A stretch of DNA of 54,017 nucleotides from Venturia oleaginea (GCA_013176395.1 JABMLP010000050.1:1-54017); one strand, 5' to 3'. Numbered from the stretch's first letter, positions 21,281 through 33,631 are shown. Notes: generated by a model not told the origin, from the letters alone. Numbers and translations: made by a program.

Positions 21281-23736
21281 TCAAGACCTTCCCCCAACCA
21301 ACCCCCTCGCTCGACTCCTCTCCCCCCTCTCCAAAACCCAAACAACACCGCCCTCTTCACCCTCTAGAGCCTTCATCTCCTCCCACTCTTCATCCTCCAT
21401 CCCAGCAACCATAACAATCTGCACACATCTCCCAAAAGTATCACGCAATTCATACCTCGCCTCCCCACAAGCAGCAGCAACAATACCAGCGACATCCCTT
21501 TCCAACCTCGTCGTACCAATCTCGCTCACCCTCCCTGTCAAAGCCCAGATGCGCTTCTCGAGCGCCGAAGCAATCTGCGGTAACGTCGTTGATAACAGTT
21601 TATCCCAAGCTTTGGAGGTCATGATGCGTTTCAGGGGACGCGTGAGGGAATTCCAAAGCGAGCTGAATCTCTGCGTCACCAATTCCGAAGTCTCGTCGTC
21701 TATTTCGAGGTCAGCCTTGTCAGTGCTGGATGTGTTGTAATCCATGTCTCTGAAGGCGTCGGCGAGGATGGGGCGGATGCGGGGTTTGAGGACTTGGTGG
21801 TATGTTACTTCGATACCATCGTTCATGAGCTGGGTGCATTTCGAGGAGAACGTAGTTTCCATGTTGTGCAGAGTGGTCACAACGAAGGTGGCATCGTTTG
21901 AGAATGGGAAGCTTTCTCCCAATAATTCCGAACTTGCAACATGGCCACCATTCGTGGTTACGTCAGGTGCTAGCTGACCAAGGTGCGACGCGATGATTCG
22001 CTTGATATAATCTGTCGCAATATCGAGATTGTTGATCAAGACGAGAAACTGAATGATTTTGTCCTCGGGTGGCAGAGCACCCTGGATAGCAGCTTTGGGA
22101 TAACTTTCGTCCCGCATCTTGCGTTGGATCATACCTATGAAATCAGAGCCGAGAACGCGGCCGATGGTAGGAACAACACCTGCCACGACTGAGCGCTGAG
22201 ATGTTGCTAGTGACCTTTGTAGCACTTGATTGACAATATACATAACATCGTCTACTGCGGAGGTAATGAATGGCGGATTTGCTTCCAATGGTTTTTTAAT
22301 GTTGAGGGTGAGATCTGAGGGAGATTCGTCCAGTTGGAAAGCTTTCTCCACAGATCGACGGAAAAAGAATGTCGTCATGGCATTGAACGGTTCTGTGAGT
22401 AGTTTGGACGCTTTTTTGTTTAGATTGCTGGCCAAGACATAATCCGGGATTGTGAGCGTGCCGTCGTGGTGATTGCCATTCGTGGGGACAGAGAGGGTTT
22501 CAGAATGCTGGACAGAGTAAGTATAACTTCACCCATGCGCAGCAATAGCACACGTACATGAGTTTGCGAGGCGAGGAATCGAGTGTACAGAGACCATCGT
22601 CCGAGCATGACAGCAGATTCGCCCAACAGGCTCTCTACCTCCTTCATGTCCACACCTTCGTCTTCACTATTGCGTCCGACAGGTGTGCCATGTCGTGCTG
22701 GTGATTCTGATCTCATGATTCCGCCTGCCGACTTTTGCTGTGGTAAAAAGCTCTGCACGAGGAATGAAAAGGCATAAGACTTGATGTCAGTGAGCCGGCG
22801 ATCAACCAGTCGTTCTTCACTCCAGGTATCAAGAATGATGCCACCTTGGACATCTGCTTCCATTTGCAAGCGCTCGATTACCTTGACCATACGCCCAGCG
22901 CCATAGTGCTGTTCAACCAGTGGTTGATGGCCTTCAACGATTTGAGCAATATGCTCAAACAGTTTGGTGAGGCAATTGGCATAAAAGTAGCCATCTTTGC
23001 GCCCACCAGCCGAAGAGTTGAGGTTGGCTCTAGCCCTCGCAGCGACACCTTGACATACATAGCGGCCATATGCGTCAAGTCCTACATCTGATTTACCGAT
23101 CAGGGGAAACAATTTGAAAAATCGAGTGACTCGCGCGCCATCGGCTTCTTTGGTAGCTTTCTCAAACTCTCTCAAGAACAGACCGCACAAAGACTCTGCC
23201 GCATTGGCCAACGTCACCCTAGGAGTATCTGGAACCTCAGCAGTAGGCACAATTTCTTCTGCAAAGCTGCCATCAATGACGTCGTCTGGTATTTTCGAAG
23301 CCCGATGTATATATCCAGCCGCAGTTTCCCAGTCTTGAGGCGCGCCCATGGAGCCGTGTACTCCCAGCACGCATGCCTTCAACTCAGCCACCTGCTCGAC
23401 CACTTCCAATGTTGACTTCACGTTCTCTTGCTCTTGATCCAATCGCTTCACGGCGCTTGATATTCGGTGGGCGGTGGTTGCGGCATCGGAGAGCATGCCA
23501 TTGCTGATTGCGCGTGTGCTCACGACCTGGGTTCCTAGGTGTGCTCGTAGGAGGTCCAAACGGCCAAGCTCTCTCGATAGATGGTTTTGAGACGCAATGA
23601 GAGCATCGAGTTGGGCAGTGACTGTAGCTTCATGACGTCCTAGCTTAGCAAGGGTGGCCTCAATCTCGTCGATGGAGGTTGCGGTATAGATGTTTCTGGG
23701 GGGGGTATGGCTGTCGCCATTGGCGAGGGAATCCAT
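21281..23736 (-). CDS. COG4: Conserved oligomeric Golgi complex subunit 4
   Basis: Two exons, 22558-23736 and 21281-22507, separated by a 50-bp intron (GTACGT ... TGTCCAG) in phase 0; the product is 801 aa. The N-terminal coiled coil (EATLAKLGRHEATVTAQLDAL, SAVKRLDQEQENVKST) is typical of COG4. The Cog4 core follows (ARVTRFFKLFPLIG, GLDAYGRYVCQGVAARAR, GGIILDTWSEERLVDRRLTD), and after the intron IPDYVLASNLNKKASKLLTE and TALVINNLD-type segments (QFLVLINNLDIATDYIKRII). COG4 belongs to lobe A of the tethering complex for retrograde vesicle traffic within the Golgi. Length and motif order match fungal orthologues. Confidence 0.92.
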
Positions 23737-24861
23737 TTGTATTTTTCTGACAGGCGATTCCCAAGACTTAGCATCTGGACCGGTTTCAAACAGAGGGCGT
23801 GGTGGGTTTCAATTGGAATAAGAATTGTGTAACTCGGCTCAAGCTTTACCAAGACGACACCATGGCGTCTCTGTTCCAAATCATTGATTGGCTGTTGGAG
23901 TGTTGTTGCAAGTGAGACGCGTCGTGATTGATGCTCGTCGGATTGCGTAGGTACCGCTGGATGGAATTCACTGTTCAGCCGCTAGAACGCGTGGCTTCGG
24001 CGGAGGAGGGCGGAAGATTGCTTACTGTAGATCATTACAGCTCGTATTCTATACCTTACTCATGTTGTTTGTGAGTAAGACAAGGAGTTATCAAATCTTC
24101 CTACGAGTTTCTTCATTCAATCTTCACTGGGCAGATGGCGATGAGATTGACGAGAGTAACTGACGCTTCAATATCAAGATAATATTCAAAGGGAATAGCA
24201 ATAAGATCAGGCTTTTTGGACGATTGCATCTCGAAAGAGAAATGGTATTCTATCGTGCTGCCCTGTCAAGCTAGTAGAGACATATAACGCTCTCCCGCCG
24301 ACCAAAGAAGAAGCAAGGCAGGAGATATACAGGCACATATTCCCTTCTCACACCCAGAACATTGAAACAATTTAGCGCCGCGTATGCTCTCCTGCTGCCA
24401 GAAGTTCAATCAGCTCTCGGATCGGCCCATTTGTGTAAACACCAAGACTTACATGCCAGGCAATCAGAGTGCATACTGAACCAACCAATTCCCGCTCCCA
24501 TACACTCAGCCCGCACATACACCAGCGAGACAAGGCGAATACTCAACACTCGCTAGTCACTCTTCGGGATTCTCGCTACTCGCTAGTATTCCAGCGCCTC
24601 CTCAGCTCTCACTCAGCCTCCCCAACACACGTCGTCTCAGATAACCACTTATCGCATATACCTCAGGATAGCCCGGTAAAACACAACAAATAATACAGAT
24701 GTCACCACAACGCCTAACCAAACATTAATCAATTTCTCCACTTTCCCTGGGAGTCTGGCTTGGGTTTCCCGTTCTGCTCGCCGCTGTTCAGATAGCACCC
24801 ACCCACCTCCAAATCCACTGCAGTTTCTTCCGCAAGCGCACCGCGCTGCACAGGATCCAAC
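23737..24861. promoter_or_regulatory. Divergent intergenic region between COG4 and the NIPA-like gene
   Basis: 1.1 kb between divergent starts. CT-rich tracts lie within the 350 bp before the NIPA-like ATG, as common in fungal promoters. A short direct repeat CTCGCTA occurs near 24550-24590. No coding region is supported. Confidence 0.4.
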
Positions 24862-27180
24862 ATGGACGCCGTTGGGGCAACTCTCTCGGTCGCAAACCAA
24901 CTCTACGCCCGCGCAAATACCACCGAACATGCGAAAGCCGCAGATGAAAAACCCTCTTCCTACAAGATTATTGGTCTGGTCCTGGCTATAGCTTCTGGTC
25001 TATTCATTGGCGTCTCGTTCGTTCTCAAAAAGCATGGATTACTCAAGGCCAATATCAAATACAACCAGGAGGCAGGAGAAGGATATGGATACTTGAAGAA
25101 CGTGTGGTGGTGGACTGGCATGACCTTGATGATACTGGGTGGTACGCGAATGCTCTTCAAGCATCTACAGTTCCGTGCTGACATTGGACAGAGATTTGCA
25201 ACTTCGCAGCCTACCTTTTCGCCGACGCTATTCTCGTCACCCCTCTTGGAGCCCTCTCTGTCGTGATCTGCGCCATTCTGTCTTCCATATTCTTAAAAGA
25301 GCGTCTGAGTTTCGTGGGCAAGATTGGATGCTTCCAATGCATTGTTGGGTCCGTGGTCATTGCAGCCAATGCGCCCGAACAGGGTGCTGTAAATACCATA
25401 CAGGACATGCAGAAACTAGTCATTTCGCCTGGCTTTCTTAGTTATGCGGGCGTCATTATTCTCGCTTGTGCCTTCATCGCTTTCTGGCTTGGTCCACGAT
25501 ACGGAAAGAAGACTATGATGGTGTATATCACCGTGTGCAGTCTCATCGGTGGTCTCAGTGTGGTGAGCATCCAAGGCATCGGCGCAGCTATCACAGCACA
25601 GGCCCGGGGGACGGATGGACCACAATTCAAGAACTGGTTCATCTATGTCCTGATCGTCTTCATCATCACTACTCTGGTGACTGAGATCATATTCTTGAAC
25701 GTAAGTTTGGTAATGGATCATTGGATAATGGACGTTCTGACAACCACCACAGAAAGCGTTGAATTTGTACAACGCAGCCTTGGTCACACCAACATATTAT
25801 GTGTACTTTACGAGTGCGACAATCGTCAGTTCAGCCGTCCTCTTCAGAGGTTTCAAAGGAACGCCAATCCAGATTCTCACCGTGGTGCTCGGGTTCTTGC
25901 AGATCTGTACGGGCGTGATCCTGCTTCAATTATCGAAGTCGGCAAAAGATGTGCCAGATGCAGCAGTATTCAAAGGTGATCTTGATCAAGTGCGAACTGT
26001 CGCTGAACAAGAGGAACCAGAATATGAGCCTCGAGCGGATACTATGCGCGGCGCCGGAGCTATCATCAGATCCATATCGAAGGCGCGACAATCGAGACAA
26101 TTCGAGGAAGCAAAGCGGTTACAAGACGAACACCGCGAAAGTATGACACCACTTGGCGAAAACGAACATGTTGAGTTCGATGGAATTCGCCGACGACGAA
26201 CGATCGTCGGACAGCCGGGAACGAGGGGCTCGGTCCGCGCTCTTGCTGGCTCGCCCCTTAATCCAGAAAACCGACCAACCTCAACATCGACCTATACTGG
26301 ATCAGTTGCTAGGCACAAGTCTCTTCACCCACCTCTTGGTATGTCACACTTTCCAGAAAACGACGATCAAGAAGAGGATCTGCATCCTGGTTTCCTGGAT
26401 CGGTTTCGAAGAAAAAACCACAGCTCCAAAACATTGCCGCCAATCCCAGGACAAGATGATGTTCCTATGAGCCCTGTTAAGACAGATGTCTCGACAGTCA
26501 TATCGCGGGATAGCAGGAGTACTCCACGCGAACATATCTATGGCCTCCCAGAAGGCCTAAAACATGAAGATACCAGCTATCACCCTCAGACAGATGGAGC
26601 TCACATTCACTTTCGGGAGCCAGAGCGTCCATCATCTAGACCCACTGGACTGCTTTCACCTCCACCTCCCACGCCCCCACCACATGCCGGCTCAGGTGGC
26701 ACAAGGCGACAATTCTCATTCCAAAATCCGTTCCACAAACGAGGTCCAAGCGGCGAAGCATCGACAAGCAGGCCCGTGTCCCGTGGCGGCCATAGCTTCA
26801 CAGGAAGGAGCAAGAGTAACACCGTCACATCCAATGATGGCGTCACCGAAGAAGAGCAACTAGGTCTTGTCCACGGCGATTCAAACAATACCATCAACCT
26901 TGTCCGAACTGAGTCGCCGCCCCAGTACTCGGATCCGGAAGAGGAGTGGCAGATTACAGGTAATTCGCCGCCGAGACAGCGAGCAGGGACATTTTTAGAC
27001 GTGACGCAGACACGATTACCGAGGTATGCGAGTGGGCCTGATGATCCTGCTAGTCCCTCCTTGCTACCGGGACAAGGAAGATTTAGGAGTGACAGTGATG
27101 AGAGTGTGGAATCGAATCCAGGTGCTGCTGCTGCCCCGAGGTGGACGGGGGATGGCAGGGATCGACAGGCTTTTATTTGA
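24862..27180 (+). CDS. NIPA-type (DUF803) membrane transporter with long cytosolic tail
   Basis: Three exons, 24862-25141, 25192-25700 and 25753-27180, with introns of 50 and 52 bp; the product is 738 aa. Splicing restores TLMILGEICNFAAYLFADA, a hallmark of the family, and later NWFIYVLIVFIITTLVTEI and KALNLYNAALVTPTYYVYFT. About nine hydrophobic helices occupy the first 310 residues, followed by some 430 residues of Ser/Pro/Arg-rich tail. The tail has LPPIPGQDD and a polyproline run (SPPPPTPPPHAG). NIPA proteins move magnesium and related cations at plasma or endosomal membranes; the substrate here is not shown. The long tail is common in filamentous ascomycetes. Confidence 0.9.
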
Positions 27181-27439
27181 TGTAGTAATTTTGCCCCATT
27201 CTTTGCTGGAATAATTTGGACGGCTTTTGTTGGATTATACATGAGGCACTTTTGGAAGCAAAGAAAAGGGAGGGGCAGAGGGGTTTTGTGTGTTGTGTGC
27301 GTAATTAGATACCCCACAAGATTGTCGTCTGTAATGATTGCAAACCTGGGCGATCTTTGTTGTAATGAGTAAACAAACGAGCGAGAGGTATTCATTGGAG
27401 ACGTTTTGGGAGGAGAACTTAGTCGATGGATAAATATTA

Positions 27440-27507
27440 ACGTGTTCCACCACCGAGCTGGTCAAAAAGGCTTGGCACGACCAACTCATATTACGACTCT
27501 TCTAACA
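27440..27507 (-). mobile_element. Fot1-like element, isolated left-end fragment (copy 3)
   Basis: After TA at 27438-27439, ACGTGTTCCACCACCGAGC, a box CCACCGAGCTGGTCAAA, then CTTGGCACGACC and ACGACTCTTCT match the 3' end of the other copies. Similarity stops abruptly near 27507, and no partner end is found before the copia element. It is a truncated relic with its own box variant. Confidence 0.75.
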
Positions 27508-28561
27508 CAGATTCTTGGGGATTACGCCGTAATCCGAGTTATCATTGGTTGATTCGCACTTATCGATAAGAAGCACAGACATTGTCCACCATAATCTACA
27601 CCATAATCCGTTTCACAAGATTCTCTACCATTCCACCTATTGTAGACACCCAAAACACCACTGATAATGTCTAGTACAGCATATCAACTACCTTCGTTCT
27701 TAAGTGCCCGCACAGATTCCTGCGTGGTTGTCTGTTCTGACCATGGCTCGTCTTAGGTGAAGGCAAACTTGGATCGACAGCTTCGCGATGGGCACCTTCT
27801 CAACTCAAAAGCGAGAGCGCCTGTCCTTGCACACATCAACTCTATCGGTATTGCCAATGGGATAGAGGATGTAGTCGGTCCAATTGACAGAATTAGGCCA
27901 ATTCCTGGTCTCCCTATTTACGTTGCATTTCTTTGTCCTTTCGACAATGAAGACTGCCGCCACCTCTCCATCAACAAAGACGCTATGAACAAAGATTGGC
28001 GGTCTAGACACCATGTAGGATCGGGGTTAGAAGGAAGAGGTAGAAAAGACAGTTTAGTTCAGGCGGAATAGTCCCAACATCGAGTTCAGACATTGTTTGC
28101 GGAAAAGAAATACATTGATTATTTTATTGTAAATGTTGAACAGGAGGAAAATGACCAGGAACAGACCAGTCCAGGACTTTTAGGTTTAGGGTTAGGGTTA
28201 GGGTTGAGAAGGAGTAGGGGTAGGAGGACGAGGAGGAAGCAGACTTCGGCTAGGACAAGGTGGGGAGAAGGTAGGCCTTGTGATGGTTTTCCCTGATATT
28301 ACCTACTCCAGAGTATTGTCTGTTTCGACTGTTATCGGCTGAGATGGACGTATCTTACCGTCAAATAATGGTTGCACTGCCTATCATCATCGCACATCTT
28401 GTACAACGAGTTGCACCGTATCACATATCACCAACCGTCGATGCCAATGCTGCCTGGCAGGCTAAAGGCAACTCCCTTGCATGAAACACAGTCATCTTAC
28501 GTCAATCACACAACTCTGGTCCAATCGAGATGCTCGGATCAGTAGCTGTGCTCCATGGTTG
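27508..28561. other. Gene-poor region with a short interstitial telomere tract
   Basis: No recognised gene. Small frames exist (for example 27757-28071) without family resemblance. The region holds telomere-like repeats at 28184-28206. Confidence 0.4.
28184..28206 (+). repeat. Interstitial telomeric repeats
   Basis: GTTTAGGG, GTTAGGG, GTTAGGG and GTTG form about three telomere units 25.6 kb inward from the chromosome end, in the same orientation as the terminal array. Such tracts can mark healed breaks or telomere-repair events. Confidence 0.7.
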
Positions 28562-28566
28562 GCAGA

Positions 28567-28734
28567 TGTTGGAAGGAGTATCCTCATGCTATTGCCTCCA
28601 CCTGCGCCAGCGTGGCTACTCTCTGTCACTGGAGTTTGTTTACTGCCCAATTGGGCTTAGTGTATTACTATATAGCTGAGATCCTCCGGATCTCACCCTC
28701 AATACACTTGTTACTCAACTTTCATACTTCAACA
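28567..28734 (+). repeat. 5' LTR of copia element
   Basis: 168 bp, same sequence as 33632-33799 by direct reading. Contains an inverted GAGATCCTCCGGATCTC near its 3' third. Confidence 0.95.
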
Positions 28735-28752
28735 GGTTATGAGCCCGGCATC
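28735..28752 (+). other. Primer-binding site matching the anticodon arm of initiator tRNA-Met
   Basis: Directly after the LTR, GGTTATGAGCCCGGCATC is the complement of a sequence containing GGGCTCATAACC, the anticodon stem-loop of eukaryotic initiator tRNA-Met (loop CTCATAA). Drosophila copia primes from a half tRNA-iMet cut in this loop. Similar priming is inferred here. Confidence 0.7.
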
Positions 28753-28932
28753 ACGCCGCGCGCTCCTCCGATATACAGCACCTTACTGAGCATCACTGCT
28801 TCACATTTGTTGTTCATCATCGCTGCTGTTGTTGCTGCCGACGCTCCGCTACCCGGCGTACAGCACACCGTACCAGCACAGCACGGCACCCACCTTTACC
28901 TCTGAAGCAGACTTCAGACCACCTCTGTCATC

Positions 28933-31900
28933 ATGTCATCTTCCTTCAGCTTCAAGCTTGACCCCAACTCGCTGCCCAAGCTTTCTGCCCGCGGCGATAA
29001 CTACACAGAATGGCGCTCCGCGTGGACTGTCGCACTCAGGTACGCTGGCCTCTGGCCGATCGTGTCTGGCAAGAAGACAAAGCCCGCCGCCGTCGCTGGG
29101 ACTGGCGCAGAAGCTCGCGAGGAGCTCATCGACAAGTGGGACGCCGACGACAACAAGGCCATGGTCATGCTGCTCTCGTCGGTACACAACGACCTCACGA
29201 TGTCCATCGCGTCGTGCGACACGTCACCCGAGGCCTGGAAACACCTCGGCAGCCGATTCGACCGCGATACCGGCAACGCGTCCATCACCCTCTTCCGGTC
29301 GCTCACAAACCTCCGCTACGCGGATGGAGACGACCTCAGACTACACCTGGACGAGTTCCATCAGCGATGGACTCGCATGGCAAAGCGATGCGCTGGCTCT
29401 TCACAGAGCGTCGCAAAAGCCATGAAGGCAATGTTTGAATCGGATGAGGTCAAGGGCTCATTCTTCCTGGCTACCCTACCAGATACTATGGACCACGTCA
29501 TCGACAACCTCAGCTCTCGTGACGTTACCAAGTTTGTCGACATCGAACCCAAGATCCTCGACATCTCCGACAAGCACTCCCTCGACGCTGACTCCTCTAC
29601 CGCGTACGCTGCGAAACAATCCGCCGCGCGCGGCGCCAAACAGAACCAAGGTGGCGCACGCGGAACGCGTCCGGCTACTAATACTACCGAATGCTCCTGG
29701 TGCCGCAAGCACAACATGACGTTCATTGGGCACGCCTACACGAACTGTAACGAGCTCAAGAAACACAAGGAGCAACAGCAGCGCAAAGGCAACGGCGCGC
29801 CAAAGGAGACGAAGAATGGCGCAAAACGTCAAAAGGCGAACAACGCGAACGCCGCTGAATCATCAGACGATGAGGACGACGAGGACAGCGCAACTGAGGT
29901 GGTGAGCTTCATAGCACATTACCGCGCCACCAACGCCACTGCCGGCGCAACCATTGACCTGACTGGATCACCACCGCAGTCGACGCGGACCACGATGATC
30001 AACGTAAACGGCAAGCAATCACGCGAAAATATAAGTGCTCACGCCGCAATACGTCGGCCCTCAGCAATCGATCCTCCCACGGTATGGCTTCTTGACACTG
30101 GTGCCTCGCGGCACATGACTGGCTGCGCCGATGATTTCGTGTCCTTGTCACCCAAGCAAGGAACGATCACGGTGGCCGGCGGTATCAAGTTACCCATCAA
30201 TGGTGTTGGACTCGTTCGATTACGCTGCAGAATGCCTGACAGATCCACAAAGATCGTCGAACTGACCAACGTCCTCTACAGTAGCGAGCTCTATGGTACA
30301 CGGCTCTTCTCCTGGAGTTATGTCCGTCACCATCACAACCTCGAATTGCACGGCAAAGCAAACGACATCTTCCTCACGCGCAACGGCGCCACGGTACTGT
30401 GGGCACGGCACGCGGACGGCGTTGTACAAATCCAAACTAAAACGAAACCCACAGCGCACGTTGCCTCGACCGAATCCCACGCGCCAACTAACCGAGACCT
30501 GACGCGCAAATCGTCACTACACAAAACCGAGACCGCACCTGCTGCAACCGTCAGTGCACCATCTTGGCCAACACTGGCGCAGAAGACTGCATGCTTCTCA
30601 TCGTATACGGAGTTTCATCACTCAGTCGGTCATCTTCACGTCCCAAACCCTGCAAGGATATACAATGATGGGCACCTGGTACCGGCGAAACCTCATGACT
30701 TCCACTGCGACATGTGCTCCCTCAGCAAGTCCAAGCGACAGCGGCCTGCGCCATCCCCACCAGTACTGGCGCGCACCATCAAGCCGCTCGAAGTCATACA
30801 CTCAGACTTGTCAGGGAAGTTTCCTCGCCCAAGCCTTGGAGGCGCACGTTACTTCATATCCTTCATCTGCCAAGCAACTCGCTACTCCTGGATCAAGCTT
30901 CTTAAGCTGAAGTCTGATGGCCCCCAGGCGATCCGCGAATTCATCGCCTTCGCAAATACTCAATACAACGCTCAGATGAGTACTGCGAACATCCACATAC
31001 ACAGCTCTACGGTAAAACGCTTCAAGTCTGACAACGGCGGCGAATACCGCGCCGCTGCCCAGGACCTTCGGCGCATGGGCATACAACATGACATGGTCCC
31101 ACCTTACCATCATGAGCTCAATGGCGTCGCAGAACGGTGGAATCAGTCCATCATTCAGATCGCTCGATCAATGATCCCTACTGACAGTCAGCTGTTCCTT
31201 TGGGGTGAGGCTGTGCAGACAGCCAATTTCCTCAAGAACATATCCCCTCACGCTGCTGACAAACTGGGTCGTACGCCGCATGAATTACTCATTGGCGCGA
31301 AACCATCCATCAAGCATCTGCACCCATTCGGCTCCAAAATCTTCGCTCACATACCTGTAGAAGCTCGCAAGCCTGGCTCCAAGCTCTTGCATAGAGCGGA
31401 GGAAGGCATCTTCGTTGGGTATGGGCGCAACACCAAAACTGCGAGGGTCTACATCCCATCGCGTCATGTCATCATGGAAACTCGCAACCTGCGCTTTGAG
31501 CCTTTCTCAAGGTCTCAGACTGCGCCGTATTTCCAACCTGTGGCGGAGAATGAGATACCAGCTGCTGAACCAGTCTCTACATCTCCAAGACGGCCTCAAA
31601 ACAAAGATCGTCGGCCGTCGGGGGACACTTTTGCCACACCTCCTACATCACCAACGTGGTCCACGACGACAGCGTACACCCCATCCCGGCTTGAAGCTGG
31701 GGTACCTTTGGACCACTCGTACGATCAGCCTGCGCCAACGCCTGTGCAGCCCAGCGCAGAAAATGGACAACACACGCGCTCCGCTCCACCCACCTCTGCA
31801 CCCGGCGCTGGAGCAAGAGGAACTCGAAGGGAGACGCGACCGTCACAGGACCTGTCTGATCCAGTCGAGCTCCGACGCTCCAAACGAGTTGCTAAGCCTT

Positions 31901-33582
31901 CACGCAAAGCCGCAGACAACGCTGAAGCGTCATTGGCTTTGGAAGACATGCTTGCGCCAGATGATGAGAACATGGCGCACGCTGTGGCTTGCGTCACCAA
32001 GGCAGACATCGACCACGAGATACCTCGCACGTTCAATGAAGCTGTCAACGCCACTAACTCCCCTTTGTGGGTTACACCGATCAACAAAGAAATCCAAGCA
32101 CATCGTGACAATGGCACATGGGTGATGGAACACAATCCTCCGCCAAACCTCAAGCTCGTTGGCACACGCTGGGTCTTTGACATCAAGCGCGACGAGCATG
32201 GAAAGGTCGTCAAGCGCAAAGCCCGCCTGGTGGCACAAGGCTTCTCACAACGTCCTGGGGTGGATTTTGACGACACATATTCCCCAGTGGTGCGCTACGA
32301 CAGTCTGCGTCTCATCATCGCTATCGCTTCGTGGCGACAATGGATCATGCACCAAGTGGACTTTGACGCCGCCTACCTCAATGGACGACTGCAACACGCC
32401 ATATACGCCAAAGTCCCGCCAGGAGTACCCTCTCACGGCGCAACAGTGATCCGTATTGTTCGCGCTTTGTATGGGCTCAAGCAATCAGGCCGCGAATGGT
32501 ATGCTCTACTGTCTCAATGGCTTGTTGGTCAGGGCTTCACACAGGCCAGCTTTGATCCATGCGTCTTCATCTCAGATGATCTCATTCTTGGAATCTACGT
32601 AGATGACGTCCTGATGGCCGGCACGCCCAAGGCAATCAGCGCCATGCTCGATGCCACCCGCGCAAGGTTCAAATTCAGAGACATGGGTCGACCACGTCTG
32701 CTCCTCGGTCTTGAAATTGACCATCACGCGGACCACGTCAAGCTGCACCAACGTACTTACATCGCAGCGATATTGCGGCGCTACGGCATGGATGATTGTA
32801 ATGGGCGCCACACACCGCTTGACCCTAACTCGTTCCCACCAAGGTCAACCGACTCAGTGGACCTTGATCGCCAGAAACTGTATCAATCCATCATCGGCTC
32901 GATCAACTTCCTTGCCATCGTCAGTCGCCCAGACCTGTCCTACACGGTCAGCATGCTGGGTTCATACAACTCCAACCCATCAGACCTGCATCTGAAGATG
33001 GCTTACCAGACTCTACGTTACATTCAAGCCACCCGAGCTGTTGAACTTGACGTACGATCTCCTGCGCCGTCTGATCGCTCTGCAGCGCGGACCGCGTCCA
33101 TTCCTACGCTCGTCATGTTCTCAGATGCGTCTTTCGGGTCTGACCCAGACAACTCCAAGTCCTTCTCTGGTTACCTCATGAAGGTCGGTGGATCGACAGT
33201 CTCATGGTCTTCAAAGCGTCAGTCATGCGTGGCAAGGAGCACTTGTGAAGCCGAGTACATGGCATCATCCCACGCCGCCAGCCACCTCGTGTGGTCGCGC
33301 CAGGCCATCAAGGAGCTTATGGGTCACGCCAAGTACCCCAACTGTTGGCTCATGGTTGACAACGAGCCCGCCCTGTCGCTCATCAAGGACCACAGGATCA
33401 GCAATCGTTCTAAACATATCAACGTTCACTACCACTTCGTCCGGGAGCGATTCGTCCTGGGTGACTACGCCATCGAGCATGTCTGCTCCGCTGACAACCT
33501 CGCCGACATTGGTACTAAATCACTACCACGACCCCTCCTGGATAACCTCCGAGGCCGTATTTGTGCAACTACTGCGCCATGA
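28933..33582 (+). CDS. copia Gag-Pol polyprotein
   Basis: 1549 aa in one frame. Gag: UBN2-like region (YTEWRSAWTVALRYAGLWP, about 20-220), then an unusual knuckle with a stretched loop (CSWC, then H and C, CX2CX9HX4C, about residue 255). Protease: VWLLDTGASRHMTG (about 385). GAG-pre-integrase zinc motif: HHSVGHLHVP ... CDMCSLSK (about 565-600). Integrase core: HSDLSGKFP, KSDNGGEYR and HHELNGVAERWNQ (DDE). RVT_2: RWVFDIKRDEHGKV, VDFDAAYLNG, YVDDVLMAG (about 1080-1240). RNase H: FSDASFGSDPDNS, STCEAEYMA, MVDNEPALSLIKD (about 1395-1500). It would make the particle, copy the RNA to DNA and insert it. No stops or frame breaks are seen. Confidence 0.96.
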   Translation: MSSSFSFKLDPNSLPKLSARGDNYTEWRSAWTVALRYAGLWPIVSGKKTKPAAVAGTGAEAREELIDKWDADDNKAMVMLLSSVHNDLTMSIASCDTSPEAWKHLGSRFDRDTGNASITLFRSLTNLRYADGDDLRLHLDEFHQRWTRMAKRCAGSSQSVAKAMKAMFESDEVKGSFFLATLPDTMDHVIDNLSSRDVTKFVDIEPKILDISDKHSLDADSSTAYAAKQSAARGAKQNQGGARGTRPATNTTECSWCRKHNMTFIGHAYTNCNELKKHKEQQQRKGNGAPKETKNGAKRQKANNANAAESSDDEDDEDSATEVVSFIAHYRATNATAGATIDLTGSPPQSTRTTMINVNGKQSRENISAHAAIRRPSAIDPPTVWLLDTGASRHMTGCADDFVSLSPKQGTITVAGGIKLPINGVGLVRLRCRMPDRSTKIVELTNVLYSSELYGTRLFSWSYVRHHHNLELHGKANDIFLTRNGATVLWARHADGVVQIQTKTKPTAHVASTESHAPTNRDLTRKSSLHKTETAPAATVSAPSWPTLAQKTACFSSYTEFHHSVGHLHVPNPARIYNDGHLVPAKPHDFHCDMCSLSKSKRQRPAPSPPVLARTIKPLEVIHSDLSGKFPRPSLGGARYFISFICQATRYSWIKLLKLKSDGPQAIREFIAFANTQYNAQMSTANIHIHSSTVKRFKSDNGGEYRAAAQDLRRMGIQHDMVPPYHHELNGVAERWNQSIIQIARSMIPTDSQLFLWGEAVQTANFLKNISPHAADKLGRTPHELLIGAKPSIKHLHPFGSKIFAHIPVEARKPGSKLLHRAEEGIFVGYGRNTKTARVYIPSRHVIMETRNLRFEPFSRSQTAPYFQPVAENEIPAAEPVSTSPRRPQNKDRRPSGDTFATPPTSPTWSTTTAYTPSRLEAGVPLDHSYDQPAPTPVQPSAENGQHTRSAPPTSAPGAGARGTRRETRPSQDLSDPVELRRSKRVAKPSRKAADNAEASLALEDMLAPDDENMAHAVACVTKADIDHEIPRTFNEAVNATNSPLWVTPINKEIQAHRDNGTWVMEHNPPPNLKLVGTRWVFDIKRDEHGKVVKRKARLVAQGFSQRPGVDFDDTYSPVVRYDSLRLIIAIASWRQWIMHQVDFDAAYLNGRLQHAIYAKVPPGVPSHGATVIRIVRALYGLKQSGREWYALLSQWLVGQGFTQASFDPCVFISDDLILGIYVDDVLMAGTPKAISAMLDATRARFKFRDMGRPRLLLGLEIDHHADHVKLHQRTYIAAILRRYGMDDCNGRHTPLDPNSFPPRSTDSVDLDRQKLYQSIIGSINFLAIVSRPDLSYTVSMLGSYNSNPSDLHLKMAYQTLRYIQATRAVELDVRSPAPSDRSAARTASIPTLVMFSDASFGSDPDNSKSFSGYLMKVGGSTVSWSSKRQSCVARSTCEAEYMASSHAASHLVWSRQAIKELMGHAKYPNCWLMVDNEPALSLIKDHRISNRSKHINVHYHFVRERFVLGDYAIEHVCSADNLADIGTKSLPRPLLDNLRGRICATTAP

Positions 33583-33631
33583 ATGGGGGGACTGGCACTG
33601 ATGGGAGGAACATCGTTCGGATTCGGGGGAC

